Below, piece after piece: positions 16,564 to 24,524 of a stretch of DNA of 64,000 nucleotides. The notes under the pieces are model-generated. The model saw nothing but the letters and a program-made list of their open reading frames with translations. It made no database searches and was not told the origin of the DNA. Origin of the DNA: AC-32 sp963788215 (lineage in GTDB: Bacteria > Actinomycetota > Thermoleophilia > Gaiellales > Gaiellaceae); the NCBI GenBank assembly GCA_963788215.1, contig CAWBFX010000001.1, positions 1 to 64,000 on the forward strand, in the 5' to 3' direction. Numbering within the stretch: position 1 is the stretch's first letter; each line of letters starts with the position of its first letter. The translations under genes and the position numbers were made by a program.

Positions 16564-17283
16564 ATGTCACGCGCGCTGCTCCTCGCCGAGGCCGAGCCGG
16601 GAACGAGGGAGTTCCTCGAGCGGCACCTGGCGAGCGACGGGTTCGAGGTCCTCCGGGCCGCTGCACAGGAGCTGACGCTCGAGCTGGTGGAGCGGGCGCG
16701 GCCCGACCTCGTGCTGGTCGGCGGGCTCGAGGATGCCTCCGGGCTCGACGTCTGCAGGCGGCTGCGCGAGGGCGAGCCCGGGCGCACGTGGGACCGGGAC
16801 GTGCCCGTGATCGTCCTCGGCGAGCGGCGCGCCGACGCGGTCGACCGCGTTCACGCCTTCGAGCGCGGCTGCGACGACTTCGTCCCGCGGCCCTTCCACT
16901 ACGAGGAGCTCGTAGCGCGGATCCACGCGGTGCTGCGGCGCGCGCGGCCGGCGACGCGCGAGCGCCTGGCCGCCGGGCCGATCGCGCTCGAGCGCGCGAC
17001 CCGGCGCGTCACGGTCCACGGTCTCCCCGTCGCGCTCGCCGCGAAGGAGTTCGAGCTGCTCGCGAAGCTCGCGACCGACCCGACGCGCGTCTTCACGAAG
17101 GAGGAGCTGCTGCGCGAGGTCTGGGGCTTCGTCTCCCTGGGCCGGACGCGAACGCTCGACTCGCATGCCTCGCGGCTGCGGCGAAAGCTCGGGCTGGCCG
17201 GCGCCGACGACTGCGTCGTGAACGTCTGGGGCGTGGGGTACCGCCTGCTCACGGAGACCGCGGACCTAGCTCAGATCGCCTGA
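16564..17283 (+). CDS. OmpR-type regulator with degenerate receiver domain
   Basis: A 239-residue protein with response-regulator architecture. The C-terminal winged helix (about 135-235) is normal: AAKEFELLAKLA, LREVWGF, RTLDSHASRLRRKLG and VWGVGYRL. The N-terminal receiver fold is recognisable but has lost its chemistry. The position of the phosphorylated Asp reads LVLVGGLEDASG, the T/S reads VIVLGERR and the Lys reads VPRPF. It therefore probably works without phosphorylation, like other orphan atypical regulators. No kinase gene is adjacent. It is divergent from the collagen-like surface protein, a likely target, and lies 18 bp before the sugar dehydrogenase. The start ATG has TACGTT at 7 nt. 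Confidence 0.85.
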   Translation: MSRALLLAEAEPGTREFLERHLASDGFEVLRAAAQELTLELVERARPDLVLVGGLEDASGLDVCRRLREGEPGRTWDRDVPVIVLGERRADAVDRVHAFERGCDDFVPRPFHYEELVARIHAVLRRARPATRERLAAGPIALERATRRVTVHGLPVALAAKEFELLAKLATDPTRVFTKEELLREVWGFVSLGRTRTLDSHASRLRRKLGLAGADDCVVNVWGVGYRLLTETADLAQIA

Positions 17284-17289
17284 GCGTCA

Positions 17290-17295
17290 TATGCT
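17290..17295 (+). promoter_or_regulatory. -10 box TATGCT for the sugar dehydrogenase
   Basis: TATGCT ends 6 nt before the ATG at 17302 and lies just after the regulator stop. Leaderless-type spacing with no Shine-Dalgarno sequence. Confidence 0.4.
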
Positions 17296-17301
17296 TCTCG
17301 T

Positions 17302-18876
17302 ATGCGGGGGAGTAGGGGAGCTCTGCTCGCGCTCGTGCTCGGGGTCGCGGCATTCGCGCCGCTCGGAGCACAGGGCATGCCGACGCTGCCGTCGACGCCG
17401 GATGCGCTCCTGCTCGTGCCCGTCGGCCAGCCCGGCGACTTCTCGGTTCCGACGTACCTCACCGCGCCGGACGGCGACCAGCACCGCCTTTTCGTCGTGC
17501 AGCAGAACGGCCTGATCAAGGTCGTCGTCGACAACGTCACCCAGCCGACACCGTTTCTCAACGCCACGAGCTGGGTCGTCTCCGGCGGCGAGGAGGGCCT
17601 GCTCTCGCTGGCGTTCGCGCCCGACTACGCGACGAGCGGTCTCTTCTACATCGCGTACACCGAGGCCAACACCGGAGACGTCAGGGTCGACGAGCTGCAC
17701 GTGAGCGCCGACCCGAACGTCGCCGACCCGTCGAGCCGACGGCAGGTGATCGTCGTCCAGCACCGAGGGGCTTCGAACCACAACGGCGGCCAGCTCCAGT
17801 TCGGCCCGGACGGGCTCCTCTACTTCGGGATCGGCGACGGCGGGGGCGGCGGCGACCCGTTCCACAGCGCGCAGAGCCTGCTCGACCTGCGCGGCAAGAT
17901 CCTGCGAATCGACCCCCGCGCCGGTGTGAGCGGGCCGTACCGCATCCCGCCGAACAACCCGTTCGTCGGTCGCCGCGCCGCGAAATCGGAGATCTGGTCG
18001 TACGGCCTCCGCAACCCGTGGCGGTTCTCGTTCGACCGCCTGACCGACGACCTGTCGATCGGCGATGTCGGCCAGAACGCCTGGGAGGAGATCGACTACC
18101 GGCCGGCCGGTCTCTCCGCCGGCCGCGGCTCGAACTTCGGCTGGAGCTGTTACGAAGGCCGGCACACGTACAACACGGACGCGCAACACCTCTGCTCGCC
18201 GCCGCCGGGGAACGCGATCCCACCCGTCTTCGAGTTCGCGCACTCCGGCGCGCACGGTGGCTGCGCGGTCACCGGCGGCTACGTGATCCGCGACCCCGAG
18301 CTCACGACGCTCACCGGCAAGTACGTCTACAGCGACTACTGCAGCGGCGAGATCTACACGCAGACGCTTGCGATTCCGGACTCGCTGGGCGACACCGACA
18401 CCGGCCTCAACGTGCAGGAGCTCTCCTCGTTCGGCGAGGACGGCTGCGGCCACATCTACGTCCTCGGGCAAGGCTCGGGCAGCAACGTCTTCCGCCTACG
18501 ACAGACCGACCCGCCGCCGCCGGACTGCGCGCCGAAGTTCCCGCTGCCGGTGCTGACGGCGCACGTGGAGGACGGCTTCACGATCGAGCTGCGCGACCCC
18601 AACGGGCAGAACCTCGACGGCGGCACGCTGCCCAAGGGCTCCTACCGGCTCGAGATCGACGACAACTCGGCGTTCCACAACTTCCATCTGCTCCGCCCGC
18701 CCAGCCCCATCTCGGTCTCGAGCACCGTCTCGTGCGTACCGATCTCGAGCTGCGCGACGGACGTCTCCCGCACCGGCCACGAGACCTGGATCGTGAACTT
18801 CACGCCGGGACCGGTCCGGTATCAGTGCGACCCGCACGCCGAGTTCATGCGCGGCGACTTCACCGTAACGGACTGA
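17302..18876 (+). CDS. secreted PQQ-type sugar dehydrogenase fused to a cupredoxin domain
   Basis: A 524-residue exported protein. The signal peptide is at about 1-25. Residues about 38-400 form the six-bladed propeller of the glucose/sorbosone dehydrogenase (YliI/GSDH) family, with EEGLLSLAFAPDY, HNGGQLQFGPDGLLYFGIGDGG and WSYGLRNPWRFSFD. These enzymes oxidise aldose sugars outside the membrane using PQQ. After a Pro linker (DPPPPDCAPKFP) comes a C-terminal domain of about 105 residues with the four type-1 copper ligand positions: His in HNFHLL, then Cys, His and Met in YQCDPHAEFM. The copper domain could take electrons from PQQ. Start ATG; the 3' end overlaps the convergent ogt gene by 17 bp. 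Confidence 0.85.
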   Translation: MRGSRGALLALVLGVAAFAPLGAQGMPTLPSTPDALLLVPVGQPGDFSVPTYLTAPDGDQHRLFVVQQNGLIKVVVDNVTQPTPFLNATSWVVSGGEEGLLSLAFAPDYATSGLFYIAYTEANTGDVRVDELHVSADPNVADPSSRRQVIVVQHRGASNHNGGQLQFGPDGLLYFGIGDGGGGGDPFHSAQSLLDLRGKILRIDPRAGVSGPYRIPPNNPFVGRRAAKSEIWSYGLRNPWRFSFDRLTDDLSIGDVGQNAWEEIDYRPAGLSAGRGSNFGWSCYEGRHTYNTDAQHLCSPPPGNAIPPVFEFAHSGAHGGCAVTGGYVIRDPELTTLTGKYVYSDYCSGEIYTQTLAIPDSLGDTDTGLNVQELSSFGEDGCGHIYVLGQGSGSNVFRLRQTDPPPPDCAPKFPLPVLTAHVEDGFTIELRDPNGQNLDGGTLPKGSYRLEIDDNSAFHNFHLLRPPSPISVSSTVSCVPISSCATDVSRTGHETWIVNFTPGPVRYQCDPHAEFMRGDFTVTD

Positions 18877-19429
18877 GCGCGCCCTCCAGCTCCAGCAGCG
18901 TGCGCTTGCGGTCGAGCCCGCCCGCGTAGCCGACCAGCGAGCCCGTCGAGCCGACCACTCGGTGGCACGGCAGCACGATCGGGACCGGGTTACGGTTCAT
19001 GACCGTCCCGACCGCGCGGGCTGCCCGCGGGCGCCCGGCCTTCGCGGCGAGCGTGCCGTAGGTGGTGACCTCGCCGTAGGGCACGCGCGCGAGCTGCTCG
19101 AGCACCGCGCGGCCGAAATCGCGCGCGGGGCGGAGGTCGACCTCGAGGTCGAACTCGTGGCGCGAGCCGGCGAAGTACTCGTCGAGCTGGCGGCGGGCCT
19201 CGTCGGTTGGCCGCGGCGACCGAAGCACGCGCGTACCGAAGAGCCGCGCGAGCCGCTCGGCCTCGGCGTCGGGATCGGCGTCGTAGTGGATCTCGCAGAC
19301 GCCGCGGTCCGTGACCGCCACGAACAGCTCTCCAACCGGAGAGTCGTGCAGCTCGTAGGCGACGTCGAGGAGGCCTTCGCCGGCCGCGGCGTCGCGGAAA
19401 CGGGCGTCGAGTTCGGGGGAAACGGTCAT
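18860..19429 (-). CDS. ogt: methylated-DNA-[protein]-cysteine S-methyltransferase
   Basis: A 189-residue suicide repair protein that moves alkyl groups from O6-alkylguanine to its own cysteine. The acceptor is C155 in IVLPCHRVVG. The helix-turn-helix DNA-binding part (VPYGEVTTYGTLAAKAGRPRAARAVG) and the arginine finger region are normal. A 20-30-residue helical extension precedes the usual SPVGELFVAVT start. The ATG overlaps the stop of the ECF sigma gene (ATGA), the position an anti-sigma gene normally occupies. Its 3' end overlaps the dehydrogenase gene by 17 bp. Confidence 0.94.
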   Translation of the reverse strand: MTVSPELDARFRDAAAGEGLLDVAYELHDSPVGELFVAVTDRGVCEIHYDADPDAEAERLARLFGTRVLRSPRPTDEARRQLDEYFAGSRHEFDLEVDLRPARDFGRAVLEQLARVPYGEVTTYGTLAAKAGRPRAARAVGTVMNRNPVPIVLPCHRVVGSTGSLVGYAGGLDRKRTLLELEGALSPLR

Positions 19430-19893
19430 GAGAGCTCCTTTCTGCGCAGCCGGCGGACGCCCGAAGACGCCGCCTGCCGCGCGGCTTCGCTCGAGGAGCC
19501 GAGCGCATTGCCGATCTCCTCGTAGCTGAGGTCGTAGCCGTAGCGAAGGAAGACCGCGGCGCGTTCCGTCTGCGGCAGGTCGGCGGTCAGCCGGCGGAGC
19601 TCCTCGTAGGGGAGAGGCTCGTCGACCGACTCGAGGTCCGGCACCTCCGCGGAGGTGAGCCGCTCGCGCCGCCTGGCGTCGAACGCGACGTGGCGGGCGA
19701 TCGTCAGGGCCCAGGCGCGGAGGTATTCCCCGTGCTCGAGCTTCGGATACGCACGGAGCGCCCGCAGGAAGGTCTCCTGGAACGCGTCGTCCGCCTCGTC
19801 GCGGCCGAGCAGCCGCCGCAGCTGCGCGAGCACGGGGCCCTTCTGCTCCTCGTAGAACCGCTCGAAGGGGGGAACGCTCACGACTTCCATCAT
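19426..19893 (-). CDS. ECF-family RNA polymerase sigma factor
   Basis: A 155-residue group 4 sigma factor with region 2 at about 10-70 (DEADDAFQETFLRALRAYPKLEHGEYLRAW) and region 4 at about 95-150 (LPQTERAAVFLRYGYDLSYEEIGNALG with a HTH). No anti-sigma gene is next to it; instead the O6-alkylguanine methyltransferase overlaps its stop. It may respond to alkylation damage or be controlled by its partner protein (inference). Either of two adjacent ATGs (19893 or 19890) may be the start. It is divergent from mraZ. Confidence 0.92.
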   Translation of the reverse strand: MMEVVSVPPFERFYEEQKGPVLAQLRRLLGRDEADDAFQETFLRALRAYPKLEHGEYLRAWALTIARHVAFDARRRERLTSAEVPDLESVDEPLPYEELRRLTADLPQTERAAVFLRYGYDLSYEEIGNALGSSSEAARQAASSGVRRLRRKELS

Positions 19894-19942
19894 CCATTGA
19901 AACGCGGGGCCGCGCGGATTCGTGAGATTGGGATTGAAAGTG

Positions 19943-19985
19943 TTGCGGAGTGGGGAGATGTGGTTTACAGTGGGGCGGAGTGGAA
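19943..19985 (+). promoter_or_regulatory. mraZ promoter with four MraZ boxes
   Basis: A -35 TTGCGG (19943-19948), a 17-bp spacer and a -10 TACAGT (19966-19971) precede mraZ. Four TGG-boxes begin at 19951, 19961, 19971 and 19981 (TGGGG, TGGTT, TGGGG, TGGAA), each followed by exactly 5 nt. MraZ is known to bind direct TGGGN repeats with 5-nt spacers. The boxes cover spacer, -10 and start region, which predicts autorepression of the whole dcw operon. Confidence 0.8.
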
Positions 19986-19986
19986 G

Positions 19987-20421
19987 ATGCTACTAGGCGA
20001 ATTCGAGCACACGATCGATGACAAGAACCGCCTCACGCTACCGGCCAAGTTTCGGCAAGCGCTTTCCGGCGGGCTCGTCATCACGCGCGGCCTGGACAGG
20101 TGTCTCCACTGCTATCCCCAGGCGGACTGGGAGCGGCTGGTCGAGAGCCGGCTCGCCGGGCTCGACCCCTTCAGCCGCGAGGGCAGGATGATGAACCGCT
20201 ACTTCTTCGCGGGCGCGTCGGAGGCCAAGCCGGACAAGCAGGGCCGGGTGCTGGTGCCGCTGACGCTGGCGAAGAAGGCAGGGATCGGCCGCGACGTCGT
20301 GATCGCCGGGGTGCGCGACCACCTCGAGATCTGGGACCGAGCGGCGTGGGAGCAGCACGTCACGGAGATGGAAGGGAGTGCGGAGGATGTTGCCGAACGT
20401 CTTGCGACCCAACGCGACTGA
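19987..20421 (+). CDS. mraZ: transcriptional regulator MraZ
   Basis: A 144-residue protein with two AbrB-like (SpoVT) halves: MLLGEFEHTIDDKNRLTLPAKFR and the second PDKQGRVLVPLTLAKKAGI. MraZ forms a ring-shaped oligomer that binds its own promoter. It opens the dcw cluster as in most bacteria. The ATG at 19987 was chosen because it begins the conserved N-terminus and sits directly behind the fourth operator box; the longer open frame runs through the operator. Confidence 0.95.
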   Translation: MLLGEFEHTIDDKNRLTLPAKFRQALSGGLVITRGLDRCLHCYPQADWERLVESRLAGLDPFSREGRMMNRYFFAGASEAKPDKQGRVLVPLTLAKKAGIGRDVVIAGVRDHLEIWDRAAWEQHVTEMEGSAEDVAERLATQRD

Positions 20422-21352
20422 CCACGTTCCCGTCCTCGCAGAGGAGGTGCGGGAGGCACTCGCCGTGCGCCCGGGCGACACGGTGGTGGATGCGACTTTC
20501 GGCGCGGGCGGACACGCCGAGCTGCTGGCGTCCGACCTGCGCGGCAAGGGCAAGCTGATCGCGATCGACAGGGACCCCTCTGCGCGCGCGTACTTCGAGC
20601 GGTTCCGCAAGCGCACCGCGGTGCAGGGGCGCTTCCTGCGCGGCGAGTTCTCGATCGTGCTCGAGCAGCTGGCCTCGAACGACGTGCGCGCCGACGCGGT
20701 GCTCTTCGACCTCGGCGTCTCGAGCATGCAGATCGACCTCCCCGAGCGCGGCTTCTCGTACGCGGTCGACGCGCCGCTCGACATGCGCATGGACCCGAAC
20801 TCGGCGCTCTCGGCGCGCGAGCTCGTGAACGAGGAGAGCGAGCGCGACCTGACCGCGATCTTCAAGCAGTACGGCGAGGAGCGCTACGCGCGGCAGATCG
20901 CGCGGGCGATCGGACGCCGCCGCCGCGAGCAGCCGTTCGAGCGGACGGGCGAGCTCGTGGACACGATCAAGTCCGCGATCCCCGCGCCTGCGCGCTTCGG
21001 CGAGGGCCATCCGGCGAAGCGCGTCTTCCAGGCACTGCGGATCGCCGTCAACGACGAGCTCGGCTCGATCGACGCCGCGCTCCCCGCGGCTCTCGACCTG
21101 CTGAGGCCGGGCGGGAGGCTCGCGGTGATCAGCTTCCACTCGCTCGAGGACCGGATCGTCAAGCGCTTCCTGCGCTCGCAGGAGCACGGCTGCACGTGTC
21201 CGCCCGACCTGCCCGTCTGCGTCTGCGGCCACGAGCCCTCGCTGCGGGCGATCTCCCGCCGCGCGGTCCGGCCGGGCGCTCAGGAGGTCGCGGCCAACCC
21301 GCGAGCCGCTTCCGCAAGGCTGCGCGCCGCGATCAAGGCGCAGGAGGACTGA
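20378..21352 (+). CDS. rsmH: 16S rRNA (cytosine-1402-N4)-methyltransferase
   Basis: A 324-residue RsmH (MraW), which methylates C1402 in the ribosomal decoding centre with SAM. Visible motifs are the SAM-binding VVDATFGAGGHAELLA, LFDLGVSSMQID, the long insert with RGFSYAVDAPLDMRMD, and ISFHSLEDRIVKRF. It overlaps mraZ by 44 bp if GTG 20378 is used. ATG 20387 (a 35-bp overlap) is an equally good start; the conserved part begins after residue 12 in either case. The Cys-rich loop before the C-terminus (CTCPPDLPVCVCG) is usual for actinobacterial forms. Confidence 0.95.
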   Translation: MRRMLPNVLRPNATDHVPVLAEEVREALAVRPGDTVVDATFGAGGHAELLASDLRGKGKLIAIDRDPSARAYFERFRKRTAVQGRFLRGEFSIVLEQLASNDVRADAVLFDLGVSSMQIDLPERGFSYAVDAPLDMRMDPNSALSARELVNEESERDLTAIFKQYGEERYARQIARAIGRRRREQPFERTGELVDTIKSAIPAPARFGEGHPAKRVFQALRIAVNDELGSIDAALPAALDLLRPGGRLAVISFHSLEDRIVKRFLRSQEHGCTCPPDLPVCVCGHEPSLRAISRRAVRPGAQEVAANPRAASARLRAAIKAQED

Positions 21353-21353
21353 G

Positions 21354-21734
21354 ATGGCGTCCTGGAGCGACGCCGCCCCCGCTCTCTCCCCGCGGCCGCG
21401 GCAGCAGCCTCGGCCCAAGGCGAAGCCGAAGCCCGCGCGCCGGCCGGCCACACGCCGCCACAGCGTCGCCGGCGGCGTGGTCTGGATCGCGGTCGTCGCC
21501 ATGCTTCTCGCCGGCGTCGTCGCGCTGAACGTCGCCGTCCTGCGCCTGAACGTCGAGCTGAACAAGGTGAATGCGGAACGGACGCGCCTCAAGGCCGACA
21601 AGCAGGCGATCGCCTCGCAGCTCTCGCTTGCAGGCGCGACGACGCGGATCCAGACGCTCGCGAGCCGTGACGGGCTCGTGCCCGCGGACCCGACCCAGAC
21701 GACCTACGTACGGCTGAGCCCGCGCTCCCGGTGA
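21354..21734 (+). CDS. ftsL: FtsL-like septum formation protein
   Basis: A 126-residue bitopic protein: a basic, Pro-rich cytoplasmic tail (1-36), one TM helix (about 40-62) and a short extracellular leucine-zipper coiled coil (RLNVELNKVNAERTRLKADKQAI). FtsL scaffolds FtsQ and DivIC at the septum and activates FtsWI. Sequence conservation is low in this family; the assignment rests on topology and on its place between rsmH and ftsI. Start ATG 2 nt after rsmH; the stop overlaps the GTG of ftsI (GTGA). Confidence 0.8.
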   Translation: MASWSDAAPALSPRPRQQPRPKAKPKPARRPATRRHSVAGGVVWIAVVAMLLAGVVALNVAVLRLNVELNKVNAERTRLKADKQAIASQLSLAGATTRIQTLASRDGLVPADPTQTTYVRLSPRSR

Positions 21735-23434
21735 ACAAGGTCGCCGGCCCCAAGGTCGCGAACCGCCGCATCCGGCTACTGCTCGCGAGCTTCGTGCTCC
21801 TGTTCGCGGTTGCGTTCGCGCGGGCCGCGTGGCTGCAGGGCGTGCGCGCGAGCTCCTATAACAGCCTGGCCGCGAGCCAGCACAGCGAAGAGGTCACCAT
21901 CCCGGCCGCGCGCGGGACGATCTACGACCGCGGCGGCCTCCAGCTCGCGATCGGCGAGCAGACGATGACCGTCTACGCGGATCCGATGCAGGTGCGCGAC
22001 CCGAACCGCGAGGCGGCTGTTGCGGCGCGCATCCTCCGCCTCGACCCGACCCAGCTCGCGGCCGACCTCGGCGATCGCACGCACGGCTTCGTCTACGTCG
22101 CGCGCAAGGCGGACACGGCCCTCGCCGAGCGGCTCCGGAAACAGAACCTGCCCGGCTTCGGCTTCTATCCCGAGGAGCGGCGCTTCTACCCGCAGGGGAA
22201 CCTCGCGTCGCAGGTGCTCGGCTACGCAGGCGTCGACAACCGCGGGCTCGCGGGGCTCGAGCTCTCGCTGGACAAGACGCTCGCCGGGATCCCCGGACGC
22301 GAGCGGATCATCAAGGACCCGTCGGGCGAGGTCATCGACACGGTCCAGTCGCAGAACGAGCGCGACGGGACCGACGTCTACCTGACGCTCGACCACACGA
22401 TCCAGGCGAACGCGCAGGCGGTGCTCAAGCAGACGCTCGCGAAGTGGCACGCGAAGAGCGCGACCGCAGTCGTGCTCGACGCGCGCACCGGCGACGTGCG
22501 CGCGATGGCGACGGCGCCGGGCTTCAACGCGAACGCATACGGGTCGGTCTGGAAGCCGCTCCAGCGCAACCGCGCGGTCACGGACACGTACGAGCCGGGC
22601 TCGACGTTCAAGCTCGTGACCGTCGCGGGCGCGCTCTCGCAGCACCTGGTGACGCCCTCGACGAGCTTCGTCCTGCCGTACTCGATCCACGTCGCCGACC
22701 GGATCATCCACGACGCCGAGCCGCGCGGGACCGAGACGATGACCGTCGCCCAGATCCTCGCGCGCTCCTCGAACGTGGGTGCGATCACGCTCGCCGAGCG
22801 CCTCGGGCAGCATGCGCTCGCGAGCTGGATCTCGCGCTTCGGCTTCGGGCGGCTGAGCGGGATCGACTACCCGGGCGAGAGCCCAGGGATCGTCGTCCCG
22901 GAAAAGAACTGGTCGGGCTCGACGATCGGGAACGTGCCGATCGGCCAGGGGATCTCGGTCACGCCGATCCAGCTCGCAGCCGCCTACGCGTCGATCGCGA
23001 ACCGCGGAGTCTGGGTCGGGCCGCACCTCGTCGACCACATCGGCGACGGCGCCTCGGTGCGCGCTCCGCGGCACCGGATCGTGCCGCGCGCGGTGGCCGC
23101 GCAGGTCCTGGGGATGCTGAAGAACGTGGTGCTCGACGGCACCGGCGCGCTCGCCGCGGTCCAGGGCTACCAGGTCGCCGGCAAAACAGGCACGGCTTCG
23201 AAGGTCGACCCCGACGGCACCTACTCGAAGTCGCGGTACGTCGCCTCGTTCGTCGGGATCGTGCCCGCCTCGCGGCCGCGGCTCGTGATCCTCGTCTCCG
23301 TCGACGAGCCCCGCGGCGCGATCTGGGGCGGCGTCGTGGCCGCGCCGGCCTTCTCGGAGATCGCGAAGTTCGACCTGCAGTACCTGGATGGGGGGATCAC
23401 GCCTGACGATCCCTCCACCATGACGTCGCCGTGA
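21731..23434 (+). CDS. ftsI: peptidoglycan DD-transpeptidase (septal PBP)
   Basis: A 567-residue class B penicillin-binding protein that crosslinks septal peptidoglycan. TM helix about 14-34, pedestal domain with ARGTIYDRGG, and the transpeptidase domain with catalytic S291-TFK294 (GSTFKL), S346-SN and K485-TGT. No PASTA domains follow. The GTG start overlaps the ftsL stop. It would work with FtsW, encoded 6.7 kb downstream in the same cluster. Confidence 0.95.
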   Translation: MNKVAGPKVANRRIRLLLASFVLLFAVAFARAAWLQGVRASSYNSLAASQHSEEVTIPAARGTIYDRGGLQLAIGEQTMTVYADPMQVRDPNREAAVAARILRLDPTQLAADLGDRTHGFVYVARKADTALAERLRKQNLPGFGFYPEERRFYPQGNLASQVLGYAGVDNRGLAGLELSLDKTLAGIPGRERIIKDPSGEVIDTVQSQNERDGTDVYLTLDHTIQANAQAVLKQTLAKWHAKSATAVVLDARTGDVRAMATAPGFNANAYGSVWKPLQRNRAVTDTYEPGSTFKLVTVAGALSQHLVTPSTSFVLPYSIHVADRIIHDAEPRGTETMTVAQILARSSNVGAITLAERLGQHALASWISRFGFGRLSGIDYPGESPGIVVPEKNWSGSTIGNVPIGQGISVTPIQLAAAYASIANRGVWVGPHLVDHIGDGASVRAPRHRIVPRAVAAQVLGMLKNVVLDGTGALAAVQGYQVAGKTGTASKVDPDGTYSKSRYVASFVGIVPASRPRLVILVSVDEPRGAIWGGVVAAPAFSEIAKFDLQYLDGGITPDDPSTMTSP

Positions 23435-23507
23435 AGGCGACAATTGCCGCAACCTGCGGCATGTAGATCCGACTCTTGCGTTCGCGTGGCACGACCGGCC
23501 CGCGCTG

Positions 23508-24491
23508 GTGGCTGCTGCCGTCGCGACGACCGTGCTCACCGTCGCGCTGTTCGCCTCAGTGCTGCGCTCGTCGCGGCGCGCGGCCGCGGCGGCCCAGGCG
23601 CACGTCGACCGGCGCCGGTCGCACCGCTCGAGGCGCGACCCGCGCGAGGCGCTCGCACTCGTCGGGAACGCCCTCGCGGCGACGCATGACGCGCGCGCTC
23701 TCCTGCCGCTGATCCTGGAGGTCGTGACCGAGGCGACCGGCGCGCGCGGCGGCCTGCTCGTGCAGGACGGCGAGGAGATCGGCTGGTTCGGGGAGGTGGG
23801 GGAGAGGGAGCCGCTCGAGCTCGACCTGACCGGCGACGACGAAGCCGGCGGTCGGACGACGCTCCTCCTCTATCCGCCGAGGCGCGGGTTTCGCAAGGAG
23901 ACCGCCGCGCTCGCGGAGTGGCTCGCAACGCAGGCAGGCATCGCCCTCGAGAACGCGAGGCTGCACGAGCGCGTCCAGCGGCAGGCGACCACCGACGAGC
24001 TCACGGGCCTCGTCAACCGCCGCCGCTTCCTGGAGGCGCTCGAGAACGAGCTCGAGCGGTCGCGCCTGTTCGAAACGCCGCTCTCGCTCGTGCTCGCGGA
24101 TCTCGACGACTTCAAGGGCGTCAACGACGAGCACGGCCACCTCGCCGGCGACCGCGCGTTGCAGACGTTCGGCGACCTCTTGCGGGCTCACGTGCGGAAG
24201 GTCGACGTCGCAGGGCGCCTCGGAGGCGAGGAGTTCGCAGTCCTCTTGCCCGAGACGGACGCGGACTCCGCGGCGCTCGTGGCCGACCGGATGCGCCGCG
24301 CGCTGAGTGAGTCGTCGCTGGAGGTGACGCCGGGGAGCCGGATCTCGCTGACGGCGAGCTTCGGGATCGCGCAGGTCGCGCCCGGTCAGGCATCCGAGCA
24401 GCTCCTGAGCAGGGCAGACGCTGCGCTCTACGAGGCGAAATCGGCCGGGAAGAACCGCGTGAGCCTCGCTCCGGCCGCCCTCGGCGGCTGA
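23508..24491 (+). CDS. membrane-anchored GAF-GGDEF diguanylate cyclase
   Basis: A 327-residue predicted c-di-GMP synthase. An N-terminal TM helix (about 2-20) is followed by a GAF-like domain (about 50-150), then a GGDEF domain from TTDELTGLVNRRRFLE. The active site reads GGEEF (239-243), a catalytically competent variant, and an RxxD inhibitory site (RKVD, 230-233) lies exactly five residues upstream, so product inhibition is expected. DLDDFKGVNDEHGHLAGD gives the Mg/GTP site. No in-frame ATG exists, so GTG 23508 is the best start. It sits 73 bp after ftsI inside the dcw cluster, an uncommon location. Confidence 0.88.
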   Translation: MAAAVATTVLTVALFASVLRSSRRAAAAAQAHVDRRRSHRSRRDPREALALVGNALAATHDARALLPLILEVVTEATGARGGLLVQDGEEIGWFGEVGEREPLELDLTGDDEAGGRTTLLLYPPRRGFRKETAALAEWLATQAGIALENARLHERVQRQATTDELTGLVNRRRFLEALENELERSRLFETPLSLVLADLDDFKGVNDEHGHLAGDRALQTFGDLLRAHVRKVDVAGRLGGEEFAVLLPETDADSAALVADRMRRALSESSLEVTPGSRISLTASFGIAQVAPGQASEQLLSRADAALYEAKSAGKNRVSLAPAALGG

Positions 24492-24511
24492 GCGTCGTCA
24501 CGCCCCGGTGA

Positions 24512-24517
24512 GATACT
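24512..24517 (+). promoter_or_regulatory. -10 box GATACT before the proline-rich gene
   Basis: GATACT ends 7 nt before the ATG at 24525, leaderless-type spacing. This suggests a second, internal promoter in the dcw cluster. Confidence 0.35.
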
Positions 24518-24524
24518 CGTTTCT

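Noticed and set aside
20360..21601. 413-codon minus-strand ORF opposite rsmH and ftsL
   Set aside because: No domain, and both plus-strand genes are firmly identified by motif and synteny.
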